A DNA stretch of 64,000 bases from Yeosuana sp043876835 (GCF_043876835.1 NZ_JBAWJZ010000004.1:186001-250000); one strand, 5' to 3'. Shown: positions 26,837 to 35,228, numbered from the stretch's first letter. Numbers and translations are program-made. The notes: generated by a model from the sequence alone, not told the origin.

Positions 26837-27595
26837 ATGAAACTTGTTATATCTCCAGCAAAATCACTAGATTTTGAAACTAAACTTCCAACAATGCAAT
26901 CATCTGAAGCTTTGTTTTTGAAAGAGTCAGAGCGAATTAATAAGCTTCTAAAAAAGAAATCTGCAAAAAGCTTGTCAAAACTCATGAGTATTTCTGATGC
27001 TTTGGGACATTTAAATTATGAACGTAATCAAGACTGGCATTTGCCTTTCACGTCTGATAATGCACGTCAGGCTATTTATGCATTTAATGGAGATGTGTAT
27101 AGAGGTTTAGATGCTTATACCATTACTGAAGATAAATTTGAAAATCTTCAAAATACGGTTCGAATCCTTTCCGGGTTATATGGAATTTTAAAACCTATGG
27201 ATTTAATTCAACCCTATCGATTAGAAATGGGAACCAAGTTTCCGGTAGGAAAAAACAAAAACCTTTATCAGTTTTGGAGCAATACGGTTACTAAAACTTT
27301 AAATAATGAACTTGATGATAATGAACTGTTTTTAAACCTTGCGAGCAGTGAATATTTTAAGGTTGTTGATACCAAAAAACTTAAAGTGCCTGTAATTCAT
27401 ATGGATTTTAAGGATCTTAATAAAGGTGAATATAAGACCATTGGCATTTTTGCAAAACTTGCCAGAGGTTTAATGACACGCTATATTTTGGATACTAACG
27501 CCAAAAACCTTGATGATATAAAAGGGTTTAATTATGAAGGTTATGGTTTTAGTGAACCTATGTCAAAAAACAACACGTTGGTGTTTATCAGGTAA
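26837..27595 (+). CDS. yaaA: Peroxide stress protein YaaA
   Basis: A 252-residue protein of the YaaA/UPF0246 family, which in E. coli limits free iron and DNA damage under peroxide stress and has a DNA-binding fold. MKLVISPAKSLDFETKLP, DNARQAIYAFNGDVYRGLDA and LSGLYGILKPMDLIQPYRLE are family hallmarks. A candidate -7 element TAAATTTG lies at 26804-26811. Its stop codon abuts the stop codon of the convergent bTHX gene with no base between. Confidence 0.93.
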   Translation: MKLVISPAKSLDFETKLPTMQSSEALFLKESERINKLLKKKSAKSLSKLMSISDALGHLNYERNQDWHLPFTSDNARQAIYAFNGDVYRGLDAYTITEDKFENLQNTVRILSGLYGILKPMDLIQPYRLEMGTKFPVGKNKNLYQFWSNTVTKTLNNELDDNELFLNLASSEYFKVVDTKKLKVPVIHMDFKDLNKGEYKTIGIFAKLARGLMTRYILDTNAKNLDDIKGFNYEGYGFSEPMSKNNTLVFIR

Positions 27596-27730
27596 TTATT
27601 TTACTTTCACTTTACTATCAATATCAATTTTATTTTCAATTGAATTTCGTTTTTTAACTCGTGGTCTTCTGGCACCAAAAGTACCTCTGTTTATTTTTCC
27701 GCGTTTTGTTTTTTTATCTCCTTTACCCAT
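27596..27730 (-). CDS. 30S ribosomal protein bTHX (44 residues)
   Basis: A 44-codon frame read as MGKGDKKTKRGKINRGTFGA and then a basic tail ending in KVKVK. The start MGKGDKKT(K/R)RGKI and the Gly-x-Arg/Arg-Pro segment fit the short bTHX/THX proteins of Bacteroidota, which sit at the head of the 30S subunit. The ATG at 27728-27730 and stop at 27596-27598 give a fully open frame, and its strong basic character (about 18 Lys or Arg) is as expected. It converges with yaaA, stop to stop. Small size makes it easy to miss; no other reading of this segment is better. Confidence 0.85.
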   Translation of the reverse strand: MGKGDKKTKRGKINRGTFGARRPRVKKRNSIENKIDIDSKVKVK

Positions 27731-27792
27731 AATTTAATGTATTTTTGATAATCAGTAAAATACAAAAAATTCAAGGAAATTACAAGTAAAAC

Positions 27793-28473
27793 ATGTTTAA
27801 ACATCAACATCCTTATAAACCTTTTATAAAAAATGACACCACAAAGTTGATTGTCGGTACGTTGCCACCGCCACGTTTTTCAACAGGTGAACTTTTAGAA
27901 AAAGATGTGGATTTTTGTTATGGGAGTTACTATAACTCTTTATGGCTTTACATTGATAAAATTCATGATTTAAAACTGCGTTTTGACAATTCACAAGAAG
28001 CAATTAATCAACGTAAAGAATTTTTAATATACCATAAAATTGGTGTTTGTGATATTGTGGATTCTTGTGAGCGAGAAAAAATGGATGCGTCAGATTTAGG
28101 TATGCAAAACATTAAATTGAGAGATTTAATTGGTTATTTAAAACAATGCCCAAAAATTGACACGCTGTTATTTACAGGAGGAAACAGTAAAAATGGCCCA
28201 GAATATTTTTTCAGAAAGCATTTAAAAGACTATGATTTAAAACTTGAATTGGTTTCAAATGAAATTCCGCGTATTCACCAATTTGTCCTTCCAAAGCAAG
28301 ATAAATCTAAAGAAATCCCATCAAGAATCATTAAAACAGTGTCGTTAACTTCAGGTTCTGGAGCAGCCAATATTTCAATTAGTAAAATTCCTTTATACAA
28401 ACATTTAAAAAGCAAAAACCCCAATTTCAATACTTTCGATTTTAGGGTTATGCAGTACAGTGAATTTTTTTAA
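27793..28473 (+). CDS. Uracil-DNA glycosylase superfamily protein
   Basis: A 226-residue protein related to the uracil/mismatch-DNA glycosylase superfamily. LIVGTLPPPRFSTGE stands in for the first active-site motif (GxxPG/P), followed by DFCYGSYYNSLW, and VCDIVDSCEREK and TLLFTGGNSKNGPEYF cover the central sheet. The final motif normally (H)PSP is replaced by SLTSGSGAAN, seen in this Bacteroidota branch. It may repair uracil in DNA, but activity of the group is not established. Divergent from the bTHX gene, followed by an island of accessory genes. Confidence 0.75.
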   Translation: MFKHQHPYKPFIKNDTTKLIVGTLPPPRFSTGELLEKDVDFCYGSYYNSLWLYIDKIHDLKLRFDNSQEAINQRKEFLIYHKIGVCDIVDSCEREKMDASDLGMQNIKLRDLIGYLKQCPKIDTLLFTGGNSKNGPEYFFRKHLKDYDLKLELVSNEIPRIHQFVLPKQDKSKEIPSRIIKTVSLTSGSGAANISISKIPLYKHLKSKNPNFNTFDFRVMQYSEFF

Positions 28474-28513
28474 GAGGTTGTATAATATATTTTAGTTGTA
28501 TTTCTGTGCCAAA

Positions 28514-28738
28514 TCATTTCTTTCTGCTTGTTAGGAATGCAATTAAATAATATGAAGTGCCGATGATGAAAAGATTGAATACATAATTTCTCAATGTGTC
28601 GCTAACTGAATGAGACCTGCTGTCTGTGTCTAAAAAAACATAAACTGAATAAGCAATTCCTGCTATCAAAATTGTCCATCCAATAAAAGTTATTGGTAGG
28701 AAAAATATTCCAATTCGTTTGAACCAAGGCAACTTCAT
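28514..28738 (-). CDS. Small two-helix membrane protein
   Basis: A 74-residue protein with two hydrophobic segments, residues 9-35 (FFLPITFIGWTILIAGIAYS) and 50-68 (FNLFIIGTSYYLIAFL), with a short charged loop between and an RKK end. No family was recognised and no partner is obvious. It lies at the left edge of the accessory island, next to decayed reading frames. Confidence 0.55.
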   Translation of the reverse strand: MKLPWFKRIGIFFLPITFIGWTILIAGIAYSVYVFLDTDSRSHSVSDTLRNYVFNLFIIGTSYYLIAFLTSRKK

Positions 28739-28759
28739 TTTTTTATGTTTTGATATGTT

Positions 28760-28905
28760 TTATCCTTTTCTCAAAATCTTTTCCATTGTTTTTCCTTTAG
28801 CCAATTCATCAATCAATTTGTCCACATATCTTCTTTCATATTTGCCTTGCTTTGTGGAAGTTTAAAATTACCACCAAGTTTTATTAGATGATGACTTCTT
28901 CTTCA
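28760..28905 (-). pseudogene. Possible remnant of a small basic protein gene
   Basis: On the minus strand a start-less frame reads KYERRYVDKLIDELAKGKT, ending at the stop at 28760-28762. A different frame just upstream opens with ATG and reads MKKKSSSNKTWW before a stop. The two together look like one small gene broken by one or two indels, but the stretch is short and no homologue was recognised, so it may be chance. Confidence 0.3.
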
Positions 28906-29389
28906 TTACTGTTTATTGAATTCTGTTTCTATTTGAACACCTTTTACAAGTGTTTGATAAACAACACAGTATCTTTCGGTTAATTTTGCTAGGGTTTGTA
29001 TTTGGTCTGCAGTTGCATCACTATCCAAAATGAATGAAAGACGAATTGCTTTAAACCCAACAGGTGCTTCTTTTGAAACTCCTAAAGTCCCTCTAAAATC
29101 CAAATCTCCTTCAGCTTCAACGATTGAATCTTTTATGTTAACGCCAATAGCAGTAGCGACCGCACTAAGAGTTACACCGGCACAAGCAACTAATGCCTGA
29201 AGAAGCATGTCTCCCGAACAGACCTGCATGCCGTTTCCACCTGTAGCTGGATGAAGCCCAGCCTCCGCTAAAATTCTGCCAGTTTCAACATTACAAGAAA
29301 TTCCTTCTCCAATGTTGCCTTGAGCTTTTAATGTTATTATTGCAGCATCGGGTGTATTCCTGAATTTTTTTTAGTTCTTCTGAATTCAT
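28906..29389 (-). pseudogene. OsmC/Ohr family protein, frameshifted in a homopolymer
   Basis: The C-terminal 107 residues (MQVCSGDMLLQALVACAGVT ... ERYCVVYQTLVKG) are an OsmC-family thiol peroxidase-like domain with both active-site cysteines: CSGD/ACAG and RYCVV. The same frame runs further upstream through AAIITLKAQGNIGEGISCNV, and a sensible start, MNSEELKK, lies at 29389 in another frame. The break is an eight-T run at 29365-29372 (A run in the gene); seven A would give a continuous 160-residue protein. This may be a real inactivation, transcription slippage, or a sequencing error. Confidence 0.75.
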
Positions 29390-29418
29390 TATCTATTCAT
29401 TGATTAATTAATATTCAT

Positions 29419-29547
29419 TTAATTTTTCATGTATTCTTTAACAATAACCGTTTTGGTTGAAGCAGATTTCTTTCTCAATTCGGCTATTTTTAAATATTCT
29501 TCAGAGTTTGTAAATAATTTTAAAAGTATGAGAGAACAAACAATTAC
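29419..29547 (-). pseudogene. Start-less C-terminal gene remnant
   Basis: A minus-strand frame of about 42 codons reads KLFTNSEEYLKIAELRKKSA and ends KEYMKN at 29419-29421. An in-frame stop precedes it and there is no ATG before the conserved-looking part. It looks like the tail of a lost gene between the pullulanase and OsmC genes. No family was identified. Confidence 0.3.
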
Positions 29548-29568
29548 TTATTGTTTGTTGCTTTTTTT

Positions 29569-31551
29569 TTACTCCTGAAAAGCAATTAACATAGATATAG
29601 GAGGAACCTTAACATTACCTTCAACTGTTTGAGAAGTGTCAAAATGATCTCCAATAACAGCCATTGTCCATTTGCCATCTAGCTTGTAATTTACAACTTC
29701 AGGTCTAGCATTGTAGATTACATAAATGTTTTTCCAATCATCCCCATTTGCATGATTACTAATCTGGTAACTTATAAGTCCGTTTTCTGTTATTTTGAAT
29801 TCCAGATTTTTCCTTACGTCCTCACCAGTTTTCATTCTAAATGCCGGATGCGCTTTTCTTAATTGTATCAAGTTTTTGTAATAAGCTACTGTTTTTGAGT
29901 TTTTTGCTTTTAATTTCCAATCAATTTGGTTAATACTGTCTGGAGAATTATAACTATTTTCAACCCCTTGCTTGGTTCGTAAAAATTCTGAACCTGCATG
30001 AATAAACGATATACCTTGGGAAGTTAAAACAACAGCATTCGTTAATTTATCCATAGCGATTAGTTCATCTTCAGTTGCATCTGGTCTTGAGATTTTGAGT
30101 TTGTCGTAAAGCGTGTGATTATCATGACAGCTCGCATAGACTATAGACTGCCACGGATTAGTTGTCCAAAATTCTTTGGAAGCGTTTACCTTACTATTAT
30201 CTACTTGTGGATGTTCTATACAACCTACAATTCCCATTTTAACAGATTCTTCTGTGTTACCGCCTCCATTTACAAACCCTAATCCTTTTTCGTCAAATAC
30301 TGAACCTTTAAGGCCATCACGTATTTCATCAGAAAAGGCAGAAACATCAGGCATTTGATTGATGTTGAATTTAAAAGCTCTTTTCTTCAAAGTAAAAGGA
30401 GAGTCACTAGGAGACCAACCTTCACCATAAATAATAATATTTGGATTTATTTTTTTTACTGCTGTTGAAATTTCATTCATTGTCTCCACATCCAAAATAG
30501 CCATCAAATCAAACCGAAAACCATCAACATGATATTCTTTAGCCCAATGAGAAACTGTTTCAACAATATACTTGCGCATCATTTCCCTTTCAGATGCCGT
30601 TTCATTTCCACACCCAGAGGCATTGGATGGTGTTCCATCTTGATTGTGACGGTAGTAATAACCTGGAACTTCTAAATTAAAGTTTGAATTTTCATAGGTG
30701 AAGGTGTGATTAAAGACAACATCAAGCACCACTCCAATTTTATAGTCATGAAATGCTTTAACCATTTCTTTAAACTCTTTTATTCTTACTTCACCCTTAC
30801 TTGAGTCAGTTGCATATGAACCTTCAGGCACATTATAATTAAAAGGATCATAGCCCCAATTGTATTGTGGAGTGTCTAATTTGCTTTCATCAATTGAATA
30901 GAAATCACATGTAGGCAATAAGTGAACATGAGTTACTCCCATTTCTTTAATATGGTCAAGTCCTGTAGAAATGCTATCTGGACTTTTTGTTCCTTTTTCC
31001 GCCAAACCTAAATACTTGCCTTTTATTTGAATGCCAGATTCTGGTTGAATGCTCAAGTCTCTTACATGTGCTTCATAAATTATGGCTTCATTAGGAGAAG
31101 AAATTTGTGGTCCTGTATCTGTTTCCCAGTCTTTTGGGTTAGTTTTTTTTAAATCTACAACCATTGCTCTTTTACCATTCAATCCTACAGCTTGGGCATA
31201 AATGCCAGGTGTTTCTGGTAATAAACTATCTCCTATTTTTACTTGATAAGTATAATAAGTACCCAACAAATCTTCATCTAATTTTAATTTCCACACGCCA
31301 TTTTTATCACTTTCCATTTGATGGGTTGCTGTGGGTTCACCTCCAAATCCCTTTTCATAAAAATGTAACTGTACAGCATTAGCAGTTGGAGACCATATTT
31401 TAAAAACACTAGCCTCTTTACTGTAATCCAACCAAAGGGATTCATTAGTAACAGGATAATCTTCAAATATTTTGTATTCGGGTTTGATATCCTTACATGA
31501 GGTTAATGAAATAGTTACAAATAAGAAACTAATTATTTTATAAATTTTCAT
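29569..31551 (-). CDS. pulA: Type I pullulanase, lipoprotein (GH13)
   Basis: A 660-residue debranching enzyme cutting alpha-1,6 links in pullulan, glycogen or starch limit dextrins. A lipoprotein signal ends at SLTSC (Cys19), so it is probably on the cell surface or periplasmic. An N-terminal CBM48-like segment (AVQLHFYEKGFGGE) precedes the GH13 barrel with the pullulanase signature YDPFNYNVPEGSYAT, region I DVVFNHT, region II GFRFDLMAI (nucleophile Asp), region III YGEGW (acid Glu) and region IV CHDNHTLYDKL. No SusC/SusD genes adjoin it, so it is not in a classic starch locus here. Confidence 0.92.
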   Translation of the reverse strand: MKIYKIISFLFVTISLTSCKDIKPEYKIFEDYPVTNESLWLDYSKEASVFKIWSPTANAVQLHFYEKGFGGEPTATHQMESDKNGVWKLKLDEDLLGTYYTYQVKIGDSLLPETPGIYAQAVGLNGKRAMVVDLKKTNPKDWETDTGPQISSPNEAIIYEAHVRDLSIQPESGIQIKGKYLGLAEKGTKSPDSISTGLDHIKEMGVTHVHLLPTCDFYSIDESKLDTPQYNWGYDPFNYNVPEGSYATDSSKGEVRIKEFKEMVKAFHDYKIGVVLDVVFNHTFTYENSNFNLEVPGYYYRHNQDGTPSNASGCGNETASEREMMRKYIVETVSHWAKEYHVDGFRFDLMAILDVETMNEISTAVKKINPNIIIYGEGWSPSDSPFTLKKRAFKFNINQMPDVSAFSDEIRDGLKGSVFDEKGLGFVNGGGNTEESVKMGIVGCIEHPQVDNSKVNASKEFWTTNPWQSIVYASCHDNHTLYDKLKISRPDATEDELIAMDKLTNAVVLTSQGISFIHAGSEFLRTKQGVENSYNSPDSINQIDWKLKAKNSKTVAYYKNLIQLRKAHPAFRMKTGEDVRKNLEFKITENGLISYQISNHANGDDWKNIYVIYNARPEVVNYKLDGKWTMAVIGDHFDTSQTVEGNVKVPPISMLIAFQE

Positions 31552-31612
31552 GATACTTTTTTTATAAATTAAAAATGTCTGGCTATTAAAATTAATTACA
31601 CATATCTTGTTT

Positions 31613-31720
31613 GTGAAAGATTAGTTGCTTGGTTTAGCTACTAATTTAGCAAATAAAAACTGAATAGAAGATCTGCATGGATTTTCCTAATAGTCTAGAA
31701 ACAAGCAATTAATTTTATAC
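31613..31720. repeat. Imperfect palindromic attC-like repeat, copy 1
   Basis: About 108 bp whose ends are complementary: GTGAAAGATTAGTTGCTTGG near the left pairs in about 15 of 20 positions with the reverse of the right end (ending CAATTAATTTTATAC). The right half is identical over 46 bases to a second copy ending at 32955. It touches the stop codon of the AlkD-like gene, the place an integron attC site takes in a cassette. Confidence 0.7.
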
Positions 31721-31724
31721 TGTG

Positions 31725-32436
31725 CTACCTGCTGGCTTTTTTATTTTTTAAATTCAGATAATGTTCTTTAATTGGTTTGTCAAATTTCTCAACTGCATAG
31801 CGTAATGTTACTCTTGGCATAGTTTCAGCGTGTTTGTCCAAAAACATTTTTAGTTTATCCTCATTTTTCCTCCTGCTTCTCTTATCCAACTTCCAACAGC
31901 CTTGTTAATAAGTTCGTGCTCATCGTTAACTAAAATTTCGGTAATTTTAAAAGTTTCGTCAACTTGTGATTTTTTTATATAGGCATAGGTTGAAACGATT
32001 GCTGTTCTCCGTTCCCAAGGATTTTCTGATTTAGCTAATTCGTAAAGAATGTTCTTTGGTCTGTCTATTAAATATTCTCCAATAATATATATGCTCCTCG
32101 GTCTACAAAATCCCAATTGTTCAGCCTGTCGTGTCGGGTTAAATAAAGCTCAAAAAGTTCCTTTTTCCGAGTTTCAGACGTTTTTTTAGATTTCGCTTGA
32201 TAATCCATTATGCTTACAGCTCCCATTCGGATTTCGTAATACTCATTGTCCAAAAGTTTATTGATTTCAGATAAAGGCATTTCGATAAATTCTTTTGCTG
32301 TTTTGAAGATATCTCCAAATTTTACTCCGAAAGGTTTTGTCTTTCCGTCATTACCTTTGAAGTACTTATCTACTTTGTCAAGTTCCTTTTCAGATTTGAA
32401 TTCAGACAATCGGTTTATGTAATTTTTTGCAGTCAT
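31725..32436 (-). pseudogene. DNA alkylation repair (AlkD-like) gene with two frameshifts
   Basis: Three overlapping frames together give a protein of about 236 residues with the HEAT-like repeats of AlkD DNA glycosylases: KPFGVKFGDIFKTAKEFIEM, LNNWDFVDRGAYI, then GEYLIDRPKNILYELAKSEN and WERRTAIVSTYAYIKKSQVD, and finally MFLDKHAETMPRVTLRYAVE. The first break is an extra TA in an AT repeat around 32090-32100; the second is one missing A in an A run near 31863. In AlkD proteins the WDxVD aspartate is catalytic and is kept here. The start ATG at 32436 has the same 17-base leader as the neighbouring unit. Confidence 0.8.
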
Positions 32437-32452
32437 TTTTTTCAGCTTGCTT

Positions 32453-32594
32453 ACAACGACCTGCTAAACGCAGTTCTGCTTTGCGAATGAAAAGATAATA
32501 AATTCGTTAACAATAATTTAGGGAAAGCTCAAATATTGGTTTGTGTATCCCAAATTGCAGGTTTTCAATCAGTCCCGCCATACTAGAACGTTGA
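32453..32594. repeat. Palindromic attC-like repeat
   Basis: ACAACG at the left (32453-32458) and CGTTG at the right (from 32590) bound a stretch with further inverted pieces, including CTGC/GCAG near the left end. It lies directly upstream of the AlkD-like start and starts the 500-bp gene-free stretch 32437-32950. Pairing is weaker than in the other copies. Confidence 0.4.
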
Positions 32595-32732
32595 TTGTCG
32601 AATTTATTAGATTGGGAATTCAAGAAGCAGAGCCAAATTACTTTTAACCGCCAATGGATCACGTTTTGGCTCGAAGCCTGTCGAAGGCAATATTAAATGA
32701 TTAAAGGCTAGGAATAATATGGTTTAACCTGA

Positions 32733-32837
32733 GATGAGAACGCATTTACTTTAAGATGCAGGGTATGCGAAGCAGTACAGATTAAAATTCGCCTTTGGCG
32801 AAGTCTAAAGATTCGACGGAGTCAATATGTTCTCATC
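32733..32837. repeat. Inverted-repeat element
   Basis: GATGAGAAC (32733-32741) and GTTCTCATC (32829-32837) are perfect inverted ends of a 105-bp segment, which holds an inner hairpin TTCGCC/GGCGAA (32788-32802). The unit abuts the next palindrome at 32844. No gene is present. Confidence 0.6.
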
Positions 32838-32843
32838 GTTTAT

Positions 32844-32951
32844 GTATAAGAATAGTTGCGTGTTTAAGCACCTAATTTAGCTAAGACAAACCAAATAGAT
32901 GATCTGCAAGGATTTTCCTAATAGTCTAGAAACAAGCAATTAATTTTATAC
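32844..32951. repeat. Imperfect palindromic attC-like repeat, copy 2
   Basis: The left end GTATAAGAATAGTTGCGTG is the imperfect reverse complement of the right end AAGCAATTAATTTTATAC. The stretch 32910-32955 equals 31679-31724 base for base (46 bases). It lies just beyond the 3' end of the next minus-strand gene (stop at 32975), and GTTATGCG follows it. Confidence 0.72.
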
Positions 32952-32974
32952 TGTGTTATGCGAAGGCTTTTTCT

Positions 32975-33556
32975 CTATTTTTTTGTTTTAATTTCTCCAC
33001 TATTAATTTCGTGGTTATTAATTTTATAAATCAGATTTTGTTTTTGTAATTCAAATCCTGCTCGTATCACGCCATCAACTCCTTGATTGGAAAGAGCAAT
33101 AACATAAAAAAGATACGATTCATTTGGGCTAATGGTTTTTACTAATTCGGACGGTTTTTCAATGTTTGCGTCTAAAAATGATTTTAAATCTAAACCGTAA
33201 TTAAATAAGGGTCCTTTTTCAAGGGTCATTTCTTCACTTGGTAAATACAAATTGAATTTCATGTTAGGCGAAGAAGGAACTATAAATGATTCATTCGGGA
33301 AATCAATTGATAATTCCAAGTCAGAATCTCTTTCATTTGTTATGGAAGTCCAAAACACTATATATACATATTCTTTGCCATTTGGCGATGTATACTTTAG
33401 TCCACCTTTTGGATAACTATTCTGAATTGTAATACCTTTATTATGAGAATCATCATACTTAAATTCGGTATGGAACTCTTGTCCCATTATTGTTAGAGAA
33501 GACAAGAATATTGTAAAAGCGATAAGTGATTTCATTGTTTGTTCTTTTCCGGACAT
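32975..33556 (-). CDS. Secreted protein of unknown function (cassette-like unit)
   Basis: A 193-residue exported protein: a signal segment (MKSLIAFTIFLSSLTIMGQE) followed by a beta-rich domain with LKYTSPNGKEYVYIVFWTSI and SNQGVDGVIRAGFELQKQN. No family was recognised. The ATG at 33556 is chosen because the 17 bases up to and including it are identical to those before the AlkD-like gene; the ATG at 33535 would give a tighter signal peptide. Palindromic repeats lie on both sides, so it looks like a mobile single-gene unit. Confidence 0.65.
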   Translation of the reverse strand: MSGKEQTMKSLIAFTIFLSSLTIMGQEFHTEFKYDDSHNKGITIQNSYPKGGLKYTSPNGKEYVYIVFWTSITNERDSDLELSIDFPNESFIVPSSPNMKFNLYLPSEEMTLEKGPLFNYGLDLKSFLDANIEKPSELVKTISPNESYLFYVIALSNQGVDGVIRAGFELQKQNLIYKINNHEINSGEIKTKK

Positions 33557-33572
33557 TTTTTTCAGCTTGCAC

Positions 33573-33711
33573 ATAACGCCCCGCGTTAATGACGGCTGCG
33601 GTTTTCGGAGCTGCTTCCTGTATCACAGACCGAAACTAAATTAAGAAAACTAAATTTCAATTTTATTTGTCACCCGCGGCTGGCATAAACACTTTGTTTG
33701 CGGCTCGTTAT
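33573..33711. repeat. Palindromic attC-like repeat between two cassette-like genes
   Basis: ATAACGCCCCGC (33573-33584) pairs with GCGGCTCGTTAT (33700-33711) with two mismatches; further pieces such as GCTGCGG and CCGCGGC pair inside. It fills the gap between the secreted-protein gene and the GNAT gene and carries AAC and GTT near its two ends, as integron attC sites do. Confidence 0.6.
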
Positions 33712-33719
33712 TTTTCTTG

Positions 33720-34241
33720 TCAATCAACAGTTTCTTTCTTTATTTCCAATTTCCAATTAAGTGACGTTTCTGTTTCACCAATTTTAGTAAAATTATTTTT
33801 TTTAAGTACTTTGAAAGAGGCAATATTTGCTTTGTCTGTCGAAGCAATTATTGCTTTTACGATTTGTTGTGCTTTTGTCCATTCAATTATTCCACCTACG
33901 ATTTCTGTCATAAATCCCTTTCCTTGAAAGTCGTCATATGTTCCGTAACCAATTTCTATTTCTCCGTCTGCATTTGGTTCACCAACTATACATAAGTCTC
34001 CAATCATTTTGTTCTCTGCTTTTAAAATTGCTGTCCAAAGAGTCGAATACAAATAGTTTTTTGTTTTGTCTGCTACGTTTGGTATAATTGTTTGTTCTAA
34101 TGCTTCTTTTAGTTCAGGTGATATTTTTCTTGAGGTTTCACTCAAGTTCAGTTCTTTTTCCAAAGAGTTGTCGCATTTGGTGTATTTTACTAATTGGTTA
34201 TATGTCAATGGTTTTAAAATCAGTCTATACGTCTCTATCAT
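33720..34241 (-). CDS. GNAT family N-acetyltransferase (RimJ/RimL type)
   Basis: A 173-residue acetyltransferase that would move an acetyl group from acetyl-CoA to an amine. It begins with the RimJ/RimL-like ETYRLILKPLTYNQLVKY, and the acetyl-CoA motif is GYGTYDDFQGKGFMTEIVGG with Q-G-K-G-F in the pyrophosphate loop. The C-terminal IASTDKANIASFKVLKKNNF is also typical. The substrate could be a small molecule or a protein N-terminus. It is intact, unlike two of its neighbours, and is flanked by palindromic repeats. Confidence 0.85.
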   Translation of the reverse strand: MIETYRLILKPLTYNQLVKYTKCDNSLEKELNLSETSRKISPELKEALEQTIIPNVADKTKNYLYSTLWTAILKAENKMIGDLCIVGEPNADGEIEIGYGTYDDFQGKGFMTEIVGGIIEWTKAQQIVKAIIASTDKANIASFKVLKKNNFTKIGETETSLNWKLEIKKETVD

Positions 34242-34295
34242 TTGCTTAAATTTTGTAATTCTATGTTCTGCTTCACTGTCGTTTTACAATGACTG

Positions 34296-34355
34296 CTAAC
34301 GGTCAAGTATAAGTGGTTTGTTTTAATGCCGCTTATTCAATGTTGTATGTGTTAG
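34296..34355. repeat. Short palindromic attC-like repeat
   Basis: A 60-bp unit with outer CTAAC (34296-34300) and GTTAG (34351-34355) and inner ATAAGTGG / CCGCTTAT. Size and AAC...GTT ends agree with the shortest integron attC sites. It overlaps the end of the PD40 pseudogene and precedes the GNAT gene. Confidence 0.55.
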
Positions 34356-35215
34356 TCAAGATAATATTGGGTTACAATCAGCTTACCCTTTGGCGACCAA
34401 TGTGCTCGACCAACTCTAATATCTTGCGGTGTTACTCTATATTCTTCTAAGGATTCTAGGTTTAGTATCCATAAAGACATTTATTGCTCAAACCTTCTTG
34501 AGAATAATATATTTAATCCATCTGGTGACCAGTCTGGGCGCTCATCATAATATGTGTTTTGAGTTAGTCTCATTTGTCTTGTCCCGTCAGGTTTCATTAA
34601 ATAAATTTCACTATTGCCATCTCTTTCTGAATTAAATGCTATCCAACTTCTGTCAGGCGAAAATGTAGGATCTGTATTGTAGGTGTTAGAAAATGTAAGT
34701 TGTATAACATTTGATCCATCTGAATTCATAAGATAAATCTCTCGATTTCCAGTTCTACTTGAAGAAAAAACCACCTTTGAAGTGTCAGGCGATCAATCCG
34801 CCCAACCATCTCTAGCAGAGTTTTCTGTTAGACTTATTCTGTTTTTTCCATCTTTATCCATTAACCAGACATCTGTATTTGAGCCAGCATCATATTGGAA
34901 TAATAGTTTTGACCCGTCTCTTGACCAAGCTCCATGATCCTCTTTGGCACTATCATAAGTAAGCCTAGTAATATCGGTTCCGTCAGGTTTCATTTGATAC
35001 AAATCGTTGGAACCAGCTCTATCTGAATCAAAGATTATTAAACTGCCGTCTGGCGACCATTCTGGTTCTTCATCTGCAAATTCATTAAAGGTAAGCCTAA
35101 TCAATTCATTGGTCTCAAGATTGAAAACTGCAATTTCACTTGGTGTTCTCTGAGCATGAACAATCTCTTGCGAAAGAAGTATGATTATTAGTATTAGTAA
35201 AGATCTCATTTGCAT
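34352..35215 (-). pseudogene. PD40/TolB-like beta-propeller protein with two in-frame stops
   Basis: One reading frame of 288 codons codes a signal peptide and a run of PD40 propeller blades: EPEWSPDGSLIIFDSDRAGS, HGAWSRDGSKLLFQYD, DPTFSPDRSWIAFNSERDGN, RPDWSPDGLNILFSRR and HWSPKGKLIVTQYY. TGA at 34793-34795 stands where blade periodicity predicts Trp (WAD-x-SPD), and TAA at 34481-34483 follows FSRRFEQ. Both are substitutions in frame, so this is a decaying gene rather than an indel error. Propellers of this type bind proteins or sugars in the periplasm. Confidence 0.78.
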
Positions 35216-35228
35216 GGTTTAGTAGGTC

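Noticed and set aside
29569..31551. Pullulanase as part of a starch utilisation locus
   Set aside because: No SusC/SusD, amylase or regulator gene lies near; the SusC/SusD operon is 23 kb away with other genes between.
31679..32955. Two identical 46-base repeats as a CRISPR array
   Set aside because: Only two copies, 1.2 kb apart, with genes between them and no cas genes; they are parts of palindromic elements.
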